64,000 nt of DNA, taken from positions 3,493,501 through 3,557,500 of the forward strand of contig NC_019902.2 of the NCBI RefSeq assembly GCF_000321415.2, given 5' to 3'. The DNA comes from Thioalkalivibrio nitratireducens DSM 14787 (GTDB lineage: Bacteria > Pseudomonadota > Gammaproteobacteria > Ectothiorhodospirales > Ectothiorhodospiraceae). Each line of letters begins with the position of its first letter. Within the stretch, counting starts at the first letter, position 1. The position numbers and the translations under genes are program-made. Shown here in pieces: positions 30,484-39,558 of this stretch. Below the pieces are notes generated by a model. That model searched no databases. It was not told the origin of the DNA and saw nothing but the letters and a program-made list of their open reading frames with translations.

Positions 30484-31968
30484 TCAAACGAACACCACGT
30501 CGAACTGCTCCTGCTGGTACAGGGTCTCCACCTGGAACCGGATCGGCACGCCGACGAACTCCTGGAGTTCGGCCAGGCTGGACGATTCCTCGTCGAGCAG
30601 GAGATCGATCACGCTCTGCGACGCCAGCACCCGCAGTTCCTTTGCATCGTACTGGCGCGCCTCGCGCAGGATCTCGCGGAACAATTCGTAACACACGGTC
30701 TCCGCCGACTTCAGATAGCCGCGACCGCCGCAGGTCGGACAGGGCTCACAGAGCAGGTGCTCCAGACTGTCACGGGTGCGCTTGCGGGTCATCTCGACCA
30801 GACCCAGCGGGGACACGTCGCAGATCTGGCATTTCGCGTGGTCGCGCTCCAGTGCGCGTTCCAGTGCACGGATCACCTGGCGCTTGTGCTCCTCGTCCTG
30901 CATGTCGATGAAGTCGATGATGATGATGCCACCGAGGTTGCGCAGCCGCAGCTGGCGACCGATCGCCTGGGCCGCCTCCAGGTTGGTCTTGAAGATGGTC
31001 TCCTCGAGGTTGCGGTGGCCGACGAAACCGCCGGTGTTGATGTCGACGGTGGTCATGGCCTCGGTCTGGTCGAAGATCAGGTACCCGCCGGACTTGAGCT
31101 CCACCTTGCGCTCCAGCGCACGCTGGATCTCCTCCTCGACATTGAACAGCTCGAAAATCGGCCGTTCGCCCGGGTAATGCTCGATCCGGTCGGTCAGTTC
31201 GGGAATGTAGCGCTCCGCGAACTCGCGCACTTTCTGCCAGGTCTCGCGCGAGTCGATCCGGATGCGTTCGAGCTCGACGCCGACCATGTCGCGCAGGATG
31301 CGCAGCACCAGCGGCAGGTCGGCATGGATCTCCTGCCCGGCCTCGCAGTTGGCGGCGCTCTCCTGCAGGGTGTCCCAGAGCTTCTTCAGAAAGATCACAT
31401 CGTTTTGCAGCGCGCCCTCGTCCGCGAGTTCGGCCGCGGTGCGCACGATGAAACCGTGCTCGGGTGCATACTCCCCCCGCAGGCGCTCCATGGTTTCGCG
31501 TAGGCGGCTGCGGGTACCGTCGTCCTCGATCCGTGTACTGATGCCGATGTTGGCCTGGTTGGGCATCAGCACCAGGTGCCGCGACGGCACTGTGACATAG
31601 GTGGTCAGGCGTGCACCCTTGCTGCCGAGCGGATCCTTGATCACCTGCACCAGCAGTTCCTGCCCCTCGCGCAGCAGCTGGCTGATCGATTCATGGCGCC
31701 GGCAGGGGTCGCCGTTATTGCAGAGTTCCTCGCGCTCGACCGGCGCGACGTCGGAGGCGTGCAGGAAAGCCGTGCGGTCCAGCCCGACGTCGACGAACGC
31801 GGCATCCATACCCGGCAGCACCCGACACACGCGGCCCTTGTAGATGCTTCCCACCAGGCCCCGGCGACGGCTGCGTTCGAGATGCAGCTCGGTGACGATG
31901 CCGTTCTCGACCAGGGCCACCCGGCTCTCCTGCGGGGTGATGTTCATCAAGAGTTCGGTGCCGGTCAT
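30484..31968 (-). CDS. rng: ribonuclease G
   Basis: A 494-residue endoribonuclease that processes the 5' end of 16S rRNA and some mRNAs. An S1 RNA-binding domain (about 35-120) is followed by the RNase H-like catalytic domain with Asp in TTVDINTGGF and a second Asp in IIIDFIDM. The CPTCGGRG zinc link is near residue 410. The start MTGTELLMNITPQ aligns with E. coli RNase G. It lacks the long C-terminal scaffold of RNase E. An AGAGAG stretch precedes the ATG. Confidence 0.96.
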   Translation of the reverse strand: MTGTELLMNITPQESRVALVENGIVTELHLERSRRRGLVGSIYKGRVCRVLPGMDAAFVDVGLDRTAFLHASDVAPVEREELCNNGDPCRRHESISQLLREGQELLVQVIKDPLGSKGARLTTYVTVPSRHLVLMPNQANIGISTRIEDDGTRSRLRETMERLRGEYAPEHGFIVRTAAELADEGALQNDVIFLKKLWDTLQESAANCEAGQEIHADLPLVLRILRDMVGVELERIRIDSRETWQKVREFAERYIPELTDRIEHYPGERPIFELFNVEEEIQRALERKVELKSGGYLIFDQTEAMTTVDINTGGFVGHRNLEETIFKTNLEAAQAIGRQLRLRNLGGIIIIDFIDMQDEEHKRQVIRALERALERDHAKCQICDVSPLGLVEMTRKRTRDSLEHLLCEPCPTCGGRGYLKSAETVCYELFREILREARQYDAKELRVLASQSVIDLLLDEESSSLAELQEFVGVPIRFQVETLYQQEQFDVVFV

Positions 31969-32051
31969 GCATTCTCTCTTCGTTGGTGCTGCGCGACCCG
32001 CTCCGGCGCATCGCCGCGGGCGTGTGGAAGAATCCCGCGGTGGCGGACTGA

Positions 32052-33203
32052 TCACGCCATCCTGTGACCGGGCGCGGACCCGGGCCGTTCCCCGGAATCG
32101 GGTACATCCGGCGGCTCCGGTTCACCCGAATCCCCGCTGTCGTCCTGCCTGGCCCCCTCGTGGCGCGGCCAGGACTTCAGCACCGCGTGCACCAGCGTGG
32201 CCAGCGGGATCGCGAAGAACACGCCCCACAGGCCCCAGATGCCGCCGAAGATGAACACCGCCGCTATGATCGCGACCGGGTGCAGGTTCACGACCTCGGA
32301 GAACAGCAGGGGTACCAGCACATTGCCATCCAGGAACTGGATCACCCCATAGGCGATCAGCACCCAGGCGAACTCGCTCGACAGGCCGAACTGGAAGTAG
32401 GCCACCAGTGCCACCGGGATGGTGACCACCGCGGCCCCGATATAGGGGATGATCACCGAAATCCCGACCATGAACGACAGCAGCACCGCGTACTGCAGCC
32501 CGAACCAGTGGAAGGTGATGAAGCTGACTGCCCAGACCAGCAGGATTTCGATGAACTTGCCGCGCACGTAGCTGGCGATCTTCACGTTCACCTCGTTCCA
32601 GACCTGGCCGGCCAGACGCCGGTCGCGCGGCATGAACCCCATGAACCAGTTCAGGATCGCGTCCCGGTCTTTCAGCATGAAGAAGACCATCAGCGGCACC
32701 ACGATCAGGTAGATCACCACCGTGACCAGGTGCTGCGCAGAGGCCAGCGAGAACTTGACCACCTGCTGCCCGAACTGGGTGGCCTCGGCCCGGATCGCGC
32801 CCATGATCTCGAAAACCTGCTCCTCGGAAACGATCTGCGGGTAGCGCTCGGGTAACTGCAGCAGCAACGCCTGTCCCTGGGAGATCATCACCGGCAGTTC
32901 GCGCACCAGCTGTGTGACCTGCTGCGACATCAGCGGCACCAGGCCGAACAGCGCCGCCGTGACCAGCGCGAAGAACGCGGCCATCACCAGGATCACCGAG
33001 AGCAGCCGCGGAACCCGGAGCCGCGTCAGCTTCGCGACCGCGCCCTCGAGCAGATACGCGATCACCAGGCTGGCCAGCAGTGGCGCCAGGATGCGGCCGG
33101 CGAAGATCACCAGCAGGAAGCCGGCCAGCAGCAGCAATGCGAGAATCACCACCTGCGGATCGGTGAAATGCCGCTCGTACCAGCGACGAAGCACCTCGAT
33201 CAT
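32052..33203 (-). CDS. AI-2E/PerM family transporter
   Basis: A 383-residue polytopic protein with about eight hydrophobic helices. LVYLIVVPLMVFFMLKDRD-like and the ISVIIPYIGAAVVTIPVAL segment are hallmarks of the AI-2E transporter family (PerM/YhhT). Some relatives export signals or ions such as Na+/H+ exchange in halophiles, but the cargo here is unknown. The C-terminal 35 residues are polar and acidic-proline rich. Its ATG overlaps the stop of the preceding small protein by 4 nt, making it the last gene of the LysR operon. Confidence 0.85.
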   Translation of the reverse strand: MIEVLRRWYERHFTDPQVVILALLLLAGFLLVIFAGRILAPLLASLVIAYLLEGAVAKLTRLRVPRLLSVILVMAAFFALVTAALFGLVPLMSQQVTQLVRELPVMISQGQALLLQLPERYPQIVSEEQVFEIMGAIRAEATQFGQQVVKFSLASAQHLVTVVIYLIVVPLMVFFMLKDRDAILNWFMGFMPRDRRLAGQVWNEVNVKIASYVRGKFIEILLVWAVSFITFHWFGLQYAVLLSFMVGISVIIPYIGAAVVTIPVALVAYFQFGLSSEFAWVLIAYGVIQFLDGNVLVPLLFSEVVNLHPVAIIAAVFIFGGIWGLWGVFFAIPLATLVHAVLKSWPRHEGARQDDSGDSGEPEPPDVPDSGERPGSAPGHRMA

Positions 33204-33583
33204 GAGGAGGATCGCACCCGCTCGTAGTGGGCTGCGAACACGACCTCGAGTTCATCGATGACATCGGCGGCCGGTTTGCCCTGCATCACGTGCTGGGCCA
33301 TCAGAGCGGAGGTATCGTTCAGCAGCGGCCCGCGGTCGAGCATGAAATAGGTCTCGGACAGCCGGCGCATCGCCTTGATCACCGATTCCTCCTCCGGCCG
33401 CGGAATCGCCTTGGGCTCGGGCAACGGAGCAGCCTCGGCCTCCGGAGCCCGGGCAAGCAGGAATTCCGCGAATTCCAGCAGGGTCTGCTGCTGCTCCTCG
33501 GGTAGCCTCCCGGCGATCTCGGACAGGCGTTCGCCGATACCGGCGGCCTTCTTCCCCCGCTTCATGTTCATCGGTGCGATCAC
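33200..33583 (-). CDS. small protein of unknown function, DUF2281-like N-terminus
   Basis: A 127-residue, charged protein. The N-terminal helix pair ERLSEIAGRLPEEQQQTLLEFAEFL resembles the short DUF2281 module found in many small bacterial proteins, sometimes near toxin-antitoxin pairs. A Pro/Glu-rich linker follows (about 50-70), then a helical C-terminal part (VIKAMRRLSETYFMLDRG). The GTG at 33583 follows GGAG at 8 nt spacing and overlaps the upstream stop; ATGs at 33571 and 33565 are alternatives. No partner or function can be named. The stop overlaps the PerM start. Confidence 0.7.
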   Translation of the reverse strand: MIAPMNMKRGKKAAGIGERLSEIAGRLPEEQQQTLLEFAEFLLARAPEAEAAPLPEPKAIPRPEEESVIKAMRRLSETYFMLDRGPLLNDTSALMAQHVMQGKPAADVIDELEVVFAAHYERVRSSS

Positions 33584-34326
33584 GCATCCGTCTCCAGTTT
33601 CAGGCTGAATACCGGCATCTTGCGACGCTCCTGCATCAGCTCGAGTTCGGTGACCAGCGCAACGACGACGCGGCTGGTCGCGTCCTGCATTCCGCGCCAT
33701 TCCAACCGCGCCTCGGTCAGCAGTTCGCCGATATTCGGCGGCGGATTGTGGCCAGCCTCCATGATGATATCTTCCAGCATGCCCGGTTTCATTTCCGGGC
33801 GAAACAGCAGGCCGTAGGTCAGCGCGTCCGGCCGGACCGCCAGCCAGCGGCCGGTGTCGTCGACCAGAATCGGTTCCAGCCCCTCCGGCAGATCCACCCG
33901 GCCGTGCACCAGCACCGGCACGTGCTTCCCATCCAGCGCCTCGGCCAGGGCGTCGCCGGCACCCGCGTCGGTCCTGCGCACGGTCACGAACTCGGCCCGG
34001 CACGGTGGCTCGGCGTGCGCGGTGCCACCCGCCTGCAATGCAACCAGCAGCCCGCCCATCCCCAGCCCGATCACCGGACGGCGCGAACGCCGGAAAACAT
34101 CGATCAGCGCCAGTTCGTCGGGGACCTGGGGATTGTGCTCCAGGTCCGTCACCGGCCAAGCACCGCCGAGCAGCCAGAGCCCGTCGAACTGCGCTGCAGA
34201 TCCCGGCAGGCCCTGCCCTACGAACGGCCGGTAATAGGAAAAGCCGATATCACGCTTCTCCAGATGCGATTCTATCAGGCCCAGAAATTCCGAATAGGTG
34301 TGCTGAACCACGCAATAGTTCTTCAT
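33580..34326 (-). CDS. class I glutamine amidotransferase-like protein lacking the catalytic triad
   Basis: A 248-residue protein with the GMP synthase-like amidotransferase fold (N-terminal WLLGGAWPV, central PVIGLGMGGLL, C-terminal YGLLFRPE). In active enzymes the nucleophile elbow is G-x-C-x-G; here Gly89 stands in place of Cys. The triad histidine of FHPE is Arg176 (LFRPE), with only the Glu kept. Glutaminase activity is therefore very unlikely, and a binding or regulatory role is inferred. It is translated in ATGA overlap with the LysR gene and in GTGA overlap with the next gene. Confidence 0.8.
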   Translation of the reverse strand: MKNYCVVQHTYSEFLGLIESHLEKRDIGFSYYRPFVGQGLPGSAAQFDGLWLLGGAWPVTDLEHNPQVPDELALIDVFRRSRRPVIGLGMGGLLVALQAGGTAHAEPPCRAEFVTVRRTDAGAGDALAEALDGKHVPVLVHGRVDLPEGLEPILVDDTGRWLAVRPDALTYGLLFRPEMKPGMLEDIIMEAGHNPPPNIGELLTEARLEWRGMQDATSRVVVALVTELELMQERRKMPVFSLKLETDA

Positions 34327-35264
34327 AGACCCTCCTCCGGCGACGGGGCCGGGATGCGGTCGGGCTCGTCGCCGTGGGTGCAGTATTCGCGGATGAAGCG
34401 CAGCAACACTTCCAGCGTCGGCACCCGGAACTTCTGCCGTGCATGCACCAGCGAGATCGGGCGTTCGAGCGTGGGCTCCAGGGGAATCGCGACCAGCTGC
34501 CCGAGGACCACTTCCTTCGCAATCACCGACTCGGAGAGCATCGAGATCCCCATTCCGGCGGCCACCGCACCCTTGATCGCTTCCGGGCTGCCCAGTTCCA
34601 TGCACAGGTTCAGACGGGCGCGGCTGCAACCCTGCCGCGTGAGGTATTCCATGATCACCTCGCGGGTACCCGATCCCTCTTCCCGGCAGACGAACGGTTC
34701 GTCCACGAAATCCTCCAGCGTGACCTTGCGGCGCGCTGCCAGGCGGTGATCCGGCGGCACGATCAGGCGCAGCCGATCGATCAGGCAGGGCTGCACGATC
34801 AGGTTGCGGTTGCTGACCGGTGCCTCGACGACGCCGAGATCAATCTCGCTCTCCTCGACCATCGCGACCACCGCCTCGGTGTTGCCAACCCGAAGGCTGA
34901 TACCGACCTCGGGATGGCTGCGCAGGAAAGCCCCCAGCAGCGTCGGCAACAGGTACTCGGCGACCGTGGTGCTGGCACCCAGGACCAGCGCCCCGCCCAC
35001 CGCGCCCTTCAGCTCGCGCAACGCTGCGTCCATCTCTGCGTAGGTCTCGAAGATGCGTTCCGCATAGCGGAAGACCAGGCGGCCCGTGTCGGTGAGCGTG
35101 ACCCGGTTGTGGGTGCGGTCGAACAGGCGCGAATCGAGCTGCTCCTCGAGCTGCCGCACCTGGAAGGTCACCGCGGGCTGGGTCATGTGCAGCACCTCGG
35201 CCGCCCGCGTGAACGAGAGCAGCCGGGCCACGGTGAAAAAGACCTGCAAGCGCCGATCCGACAT
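34323..35264 (-). CDS. LysR family transcriptional regulator
   Basis: A 313-residue LTTR. The N-terminal winged helix-turn-helix includes FTRAAEVLHMTQPAVTFQVRQLEEQL (about 15-40), and the C-terminal periplasmic-binding-like domain senses an effector (LRLGNT-like and GAVAAGMGISMLSESV patches). The sequence type resembles CysB/CbbR-like LTTRs, but the effector is unknown. Start MSDRRLQVFF at 35264 is chosen over an extension of 49 residues. It heads an operon whose downstream genes it may control. The divergent neighbour is the TM2 gene. Confidence 0.88.
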   Translation of the reverse strand: MSDRRLQVFFTVARLLSFTRAAEVLHMTQPAVTFQVRQLEEQLDSRLFDRTHNRVTLTDTGRLVFRYAERIFETYAEMDAALRELKGAVGGALVLGASTTVAEYLLPTLLGAFLRSHPEVGISLRVGNTEAVVAMVEESEIDLGVVEAPVSNRNLIVQPCLIDRLRLIVPPDHRLAARRKVTLEDFVDEPFVCREEGSGTREVIMEYLTRQGCSRARLNLCMELGSPEAIKGAVAAGMGISMLSESVIAKEVVLGQLVAIPLEPTLERPISLVHARQKFRVPTLEVLLRFIREYCTHGDEPDRIPAPSPEEGL

Positions 35265-35403
35265 GGGCGTCGTTCCCCCGGATGTTCCCGCGCATGCTAG
35301 CAAGACCGGCAATGGCGCAATAGCAGACGGACATTCCCTGCGACAAACGCGGCCCGGGGTAGACTGGCCAGAATCGGACATATGGTGAAGCGGGCACGGG
35401 ATC

Positions 35404-35982
35404 ATGGGCAAGGCGTGGCGGGAACTGGACCTGAAGGGCGGCGGCCTTCAGGCGGTCAATGCGCTGCTCGCCGCAATGCTGCGCTCGCGCCGGAAGGCCT
35501 ACGCCGCCTGGCTGCTGTTCCCGCTGGGCTTGCACCGCTTCTATCTCGGGGTACCGCGTTCGGCACTGCTGTTTCCGCTGTTCACCGCACTTACGCTGCT
35601 GACCGCGCTGCTACTGCCGGGCCAGTGGTGGCTGCTGCCGCTGCTGGCCCTGCTCGGGTGGGCCGCCTACGACCTGTACTGGATCGAGCGCCGCGTGACC
35701 GCCTTTAACAAGGAGCTGCGCATGCGCCTGTTCCTGCGCAAGGGCCACGCGCCCCCGCGGAACTACCGGGGCCGGTACGCGGGCAGCGACGAAGCGAAGC
35801 GGTTGGAAGAAGATCTCGCCGAGTACCAGGCCCTGAAAGAACGCGAACGCGCGGGGCATGGGTCGGACACGGACGCAACCGACGCCGGATCCGCAGAAGC
35901 ACGCAGGCGTGCGCCGTCGTTCAGCGAGCAGGAGGCGATGCTGCGGGAACTGTCCCGCCGGCGTGGTCACAAGAGCCGCTGA
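35404..35982 (+). CDS. TM2 domain membrane protein
   Basis: A 192-residue protein. LFPLGLHRFYLGVPRSALLF followed by a second hydrophobic stretch (WWLLPLLALLGWAAYDLYWI) is the TM2 domain signature: two membrane helices joined by a conserved polar turn. The cytoplasmic C-terminal tail (about 110-192) is rich in charged residues and Arg. TM2 proteins in bacteria are mostly uncharacterised. The start is an ATG about 140 bp from the divergent LysR start. Confidence 0.8.
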   Translation: MGKAWRELDLKGGGLQAVNALLAAMLRSRRKAYAAWLLFPLGLHRFYLGVPRSALLFPLFTALTLLTALLLPGQWWLLPLLALLGWAAYDLYWIERRVTAFNKELRMRLFLRKGHAPPRNYRGRYAGSDEAKRLEEDLAEYQALKERERAGHGSDTDATDAGSAEARRRAPSFSEQEAMLRELSRRRGHKSR

Positions 35983-36039
35983 ACACTGCGGGGGCCGCGC
36001 CTGTCGTACCCCAGGGCGCGGCGCGGGCCTTCCGGGCCG

Positions 36040-36369
36040 TCAGCCGCGGCCGATCAGGCAGCGGTATCCCGACTCGGTTACCAGCACCACGTGGATGCTC
36101 GTCGGGTAGACCAGCCCCCGCGCACGCAGGTCCGCGATCCAACCGGCGTGTTCCGCAGCATCCAGGCGGAAGTAGTCATGTCCCTCCTGCATCCGTGGCC
36201 TGCAGGCCTTGAAGCGCCGGAACGCAGTACCCTTGGGGACGCGGTTGAACTCGTCGATCTGGCGCAGGCTCAGCGTGTCCCGTCCGCGGAAGCGGACCGG
36301 AACCGGGGCGGTACCCGTACGGTCGGGCAACCCGAAGCGGGTCTGCTGATCGTGCGCGCGGTCGCTCAT
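36040..36369 (-). CDS. ORF6N domain protein
   Basis: A 109-residue protein. The pattern LSLRQIDEFNRVPKGTAFRRF, then GHDYFRL and a final LVTESGYRCL matches the ORF6N domain of phage and plasmid proteins, a small DNA-binding module related to KilA-N/Rha-type antirepressors. Here it stands alone among chromosomal housekeeping genes, with no other phage genes visible. The start at 36369 was picked because the upstream frame shows no similarity. The function in the host is unknown. Confidence 0.65.
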   Translation of the reverse strand: MSDRAHDQQTRFGLPDRTGTAPVPVRFRGRDTLSLRQIDEFNRVPKGTAFRRFKACRPRMQEGHDYFRLDAAEHAGWIADLRARGLVYPTSIHVVLVTESGYRCLIGRG

Positions 36370-36445
36370 GCGTCGTACTATCGCAGAGGCGCGCGTATCA
36401 GGGTAGCGCCAACGGCGGCACGGCCCACGAACCAAGCGAGGATGC

Positions 36446-37441
36446 ATGGAGTTCCTGCAAGAATACGGCCTGTTTCTGTTGAAGGGGCTGACTATCCTGG
36501 CGCTGACGCTGGGGCTTTTCGGGGCCGTGATCGCCGGCACGACCCGCGGGCGGCTGCGTGACGAGGAGCAGCTCACGGTACGGCACCTGAACCAGCGCTA
36601 CCGCGAGATGGAGCGGATCCTCCAGCGCAAGGTTCTCGGCCGGCGTGCGCTCCGCGAACACCTGCGGCAGTATCGGCGCGATCGGAAACAGGCGGCACGC
36701 TCCGGTGCGCAGAAGCAGACCCGGGTTTACGTGCTCCGGTTTCAGGGCGACCTTCGCGCCACCCGCACCGACAATCTCCGGGAAGAGGTCTCGGCGGTGC
36801 TGACACTGGCCCGCCCCGGCACCGACCGGGCCGTGCTGTGCCTGGAAAGCGCCGGCGGGCTGGTACCGTCGTACGGGCTTGCAGCCGCCCAGCTCGCCCG
36901 GCTGCGCGAGGCCGGGCTGGAACTCACGGTCGCGGTGGACCGGGTCGCGGCCAGTGGCGGCTACCTGATGGCCGCGGTGGCCCATCGCATCGTGGCCGCA
37001 CCGTTCGCGGTCGTCGGCTCGATCGGCGTCGTCGCCCAGATCCCGAACATCCACCGGCTGCTGAAGCGCCACGACGTCGACATCGAACTGCTGACCGCCG
37101 GACAGTACAAGCGCACCCTGACCGTGCTCGGCAAGAACACGCCCGAGGGGCGTGCCAAGTTCCAGCAGGAACTCGAGGAGACCCACGGGCTGTTCAAGGC
37201 CTACCTGCAGCGCTATCGCCCGCAACTGGAACTCGAGACGCTGGCCACCGGCGAGCACTGGTACGGAGAACAGGCGCTGGAACGCGGGCTGGTCGACGAG
37301 TTGCGTACCAGCGACGACCTCCTGCTGGCCCTGGCCCGCGAACACGAGCTCTACGAGGTCCGTTTCAGCCGCCGTCAGTCGCTCGGCCGGCGCATCGGCC
37401 TGGCCGTGGAACAGGGCCTGGAACGGCTGCTCCGCGGGTAG
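36446..37441 (+). CDS. sohB: S49 family signal peptide peptidase-like protease
   Basis: A 331-residue protein of the SohB/SppA group. An N-terminal membrane anchor (about 10-30) is followed by a soluble domain. The catalytic Ser lies in AASGGYLMA (about residue 172), and the Lys in AGQYKRTLT (about 228) completes the Ser-Lys dyad. It is a periplasmic or membrane-bound protease that degrades small membrane peptides. The length is similar to E. coli SohB (349). It faces htpG tail to tail. Confidence 0.9.
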   Translation: MEFLQEYGLFLLKGLTILALTLGLFGAVIAGTTRGRLRDEEQLTVRHLNQRYREMERILQRKVLGRRALREHLRQYRRDRKQAARSGAQKQTRVYVLRFQGDLRATRTDNLREEVSAVLTLARPGTDRAVLCLESAGGLVPSYGLAAAQLARLREAGLELTVAVDRVAASGGYLMAAVAHRIVAAPFAVVGSIGVVAQIPNIHRLLKRHDVDIELLTAGQYKRTLTVLGKNTPEGRAKFQQELEETHGLFKAYLQRYRPQLELETLATGEHWYGEQALERGLVDELRTSDDLLLALAREHELYEVRFSRRQSLGRRIGLAVEQGLERLLRG

Positions 37442-37668
37442 TCCGGCCGCTGGCGCAGCCACGGGCGATGTTGCGCCCGACGGCATCACCTGCCGGCGTC
37501 GAACGCCAACCCGCCGGTCATGCCGCCCCGGCACCCGGGCTCACAAACCCGCAGGTTGTGCCGCGCCAGCAAGGGCAATATGCGCCGCCCCAACGGGCCC
37601 TGCGGTCACGCCGACGAGGCCCAATACCCCGGGGGCCGGGCGGAGGCTCCGCGTCCCCCGGTGGGACC

Positions 37669-39558
37669 TCAGCCGCTCTTCAGCAACTGACGATTCAGGC
37701 GCGCGACGAAGCCGGCCGGATCCTCGAGCTGCCCGCCCTCGGTCAGCAGAGCCTGCTCGAACAGCAGCGTCGCCAGATCGTCGAAGTCGGCCGCCTCGGC
37801 CGCCTTCAGGCGTTCCACCAGCGGATGCGACGGGTTGACCTCGAGCACCGGCTTGCTGCCGAACGTCGGCTGGCCGGCCTGCTTCAGCAGTTCCTGCAGG
37901 TACAGCGCCATCTCGTGCTCGCCGAGCACGATGCAGGCGGGCGACTCCACCAGCCGCTTCGACGCACGCACGCTCTCGACCCGGTCGCCCAGAGCCTTCG
38001 CGATCCGTTCGGGCAGATCGCCGAGATCGTCGGCGGCCGACGCGTCGTCTTCGGTCTTCGCGTCCTGGTCGCCGATCACGTCGTCGAGATCCAGATCCCC
38101 CTTGGACACGGACTTGATCGGCGTGCCGTCGAAGCTGTCCAGGTGCGACAGCAGCCACTCGTCGACCCGGTCGGAGAGCAGCAGCACCTCGATGCCGTGC
38201 TTGCGGAAGATCTCGAGATGCGGGCTGTTGCGCGCGCCCGCGGGGCTGTCGGCAGTCACCACGTAGATCGCCTTCTGGCCCTCCTTCATCCGCGACTTGT
38301 ACTCGGCCAGCGACACGTTCTGGGTGTCGTCGTCGTTGTGGGTGCTCGCGAAACGCAGCAATTTCGCGATCTGCTCGCGGTTCGCGTAGTCCTCGCCCGG
38401 ACCTTCCTTCAACACGCGGCCGAAGTTCGTCCAGATCTCCGCGTATTTCTCGGGTTCGTTCTCGGCGATCGACTCGAGCAGGCCCAGGATCTTCTTCACC
38501 GAACCCGAGCGGATCCCGTCGACCAGCCGGTTGTTCTGCAGGATCTCGCGCGAGACGTTCAGCGGCAGATCGGAGGAGTCGACCACGCCGCGCACGAAAC
38601 GCAGGTAGGTCGGCAACATTTTCTCCGCGTCGTCCATGATGAACACGCGCTTCACGTACAGCTTCACGCCGTGACGGCGGTCGCGGTCCCAAAGGTCGAA
38701 CGGCGCGCGTTTCGGGATGTAAAACAGCGTGGTGTACTGCTGCTTGCCTTCGACGTGACTGTGCACCCAGGCCGCAGGATCCTCGAAGTCGTGCGCCACG
38801 TGCTTGTAGAACTCGCGGTACTCGTCGTCGGTGATTTCACTCTTCGCGCGCGTCCACAGCGCGCTGGCACGGTTCACGGTCTCCCACTCGTCGGTGGGTT
38901 TGCCGTCGTCGTCGACCTTCGGCATCCGGATCGGGAAGGCCACGTGGTCGGAGTAGCGGGTGATGATATGGCGCAGGCGGTACGCCTCGAGGAACTCGTC
39001 CGCATCTTTCTTCAGGTGTAGGATCACCTCGGTGCCGGGCTCGGCGCGGGTGCAGCTCTCGAGCGTGTAGCTGCCCGCGCCGTCCGACTGCCAGCGCACC
39101 GCGCCGCCTTCGGGGGCATCGGCACGGCGGGTCTCGACCGTGACCCGGTCGGCCACCGTGAACGAAGAATAGAAACCGACGCCGAACTGGCCGATCAGCA
39201 GCGCGTCCTTCTGCTGATCACCGGTCAGGCTGCTGAGGAACTCCTTGGTGCCCGAGCGCGCAATAGTGCCGATGTTCGCGACCACCTCGTCGCGGGACAT
39301 CCCGATGCCGTTGTCGATCACGTGAATCTCGCGCCGGTCCTTGTCGAAATGCACGTCGATATGCAGCTCGGCCGGCTGGCTGATCGTATCGGGGTGGGCC
39401 AGCGCCTCGAAGCGCAGCTTGTCGCAGGCATCGGCCGCGTTGGAAATCAGCTCGCGCAGGAAGATCTCGCGATTCGAGTACAGCGCGTGGATCATCAGGT
39501 GCAGCAGTTGGCTGACCTCGGTCTCGAAGCGGCGTTCTTCGCGTTGGGTCTCAGTCAT
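37669..39558 (-). CDS. htpG: Hsp90-family chaperone HtpG
   Basis: A 629-residue ATP-dependent chaperone. The N-terminal GHKL ATPase is recognised by [21 protein letters not shown] and [12 protein letters not shown], in the right order. The middle domain holds the conserved NVSREILQ segment, and a C-terminal dimerisation domain ends near VARLNRQLL. The size is close to E. coli HtpG (624). The start lies inside the last bases of rlmJ (8-nt overlap), so the two genes are probably co-transcribed, which is not the usual heat-shock arrangement. Confidence 0.96.
   Translation of the reverse strand: MTETQREERRFETEVSQLLHLMIHALYSNREIFLRELISNAADACDKLRFEALAHPDTISQPAELHIDVHFDKDRREIHVIDNGIGMSRDEVVANIGTIARSGTKEFLSSLTGDQQKDALLIGQFGVGFYSSFTVADRVTVETRRADAPEGGAVRWQSDGAGSYTLESCTRAEPGTEVILHLKKDADEFLEAYRLRHIITRYSDHVAFPIRMPKVDDDGKPTDEWETVNRASALWTRAKSEITDDEYREFYKHVAHDFEDPAAWVHSHVEGKQQYTTLFYIPKRAPFDLWDRDRRHGVKLYVKRVFIMDDAEKMLPTYLRFVRGVVDSSDLPLNVSREILQNNRLVDGIRSGSVKKILGLLESIAENEPEKYAEIWTNFGRVLKEGPGEDYANREQIAKLLRFASTHNDDDTQNVSLAEYKSRMKEGQKAIYVVTADSPAGARNSPHLEIFRKHGIEVLLLSDRVDEWLLSHLDSFDGTPIKSVSKGDLDLDDVIGDQDAKTEDDASAADDLGDLPERIAKALGDRVESVRASKRLVESPACIVLGEHEMALYLQELLKQAGQPTFGSKPVLEVNPSHPLVERLKAAEAADFDDLATLLFEQALLTEGGQLEDPAGFVARLNRQLLKSG

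Noticed and set aside
29251..31503. A 750-codon plus-strand frame opposite yhdP and rng
   Set aside because: It spans the end of one real gene and the start of another on the opposite strand, so it cannot be a conserved gene.
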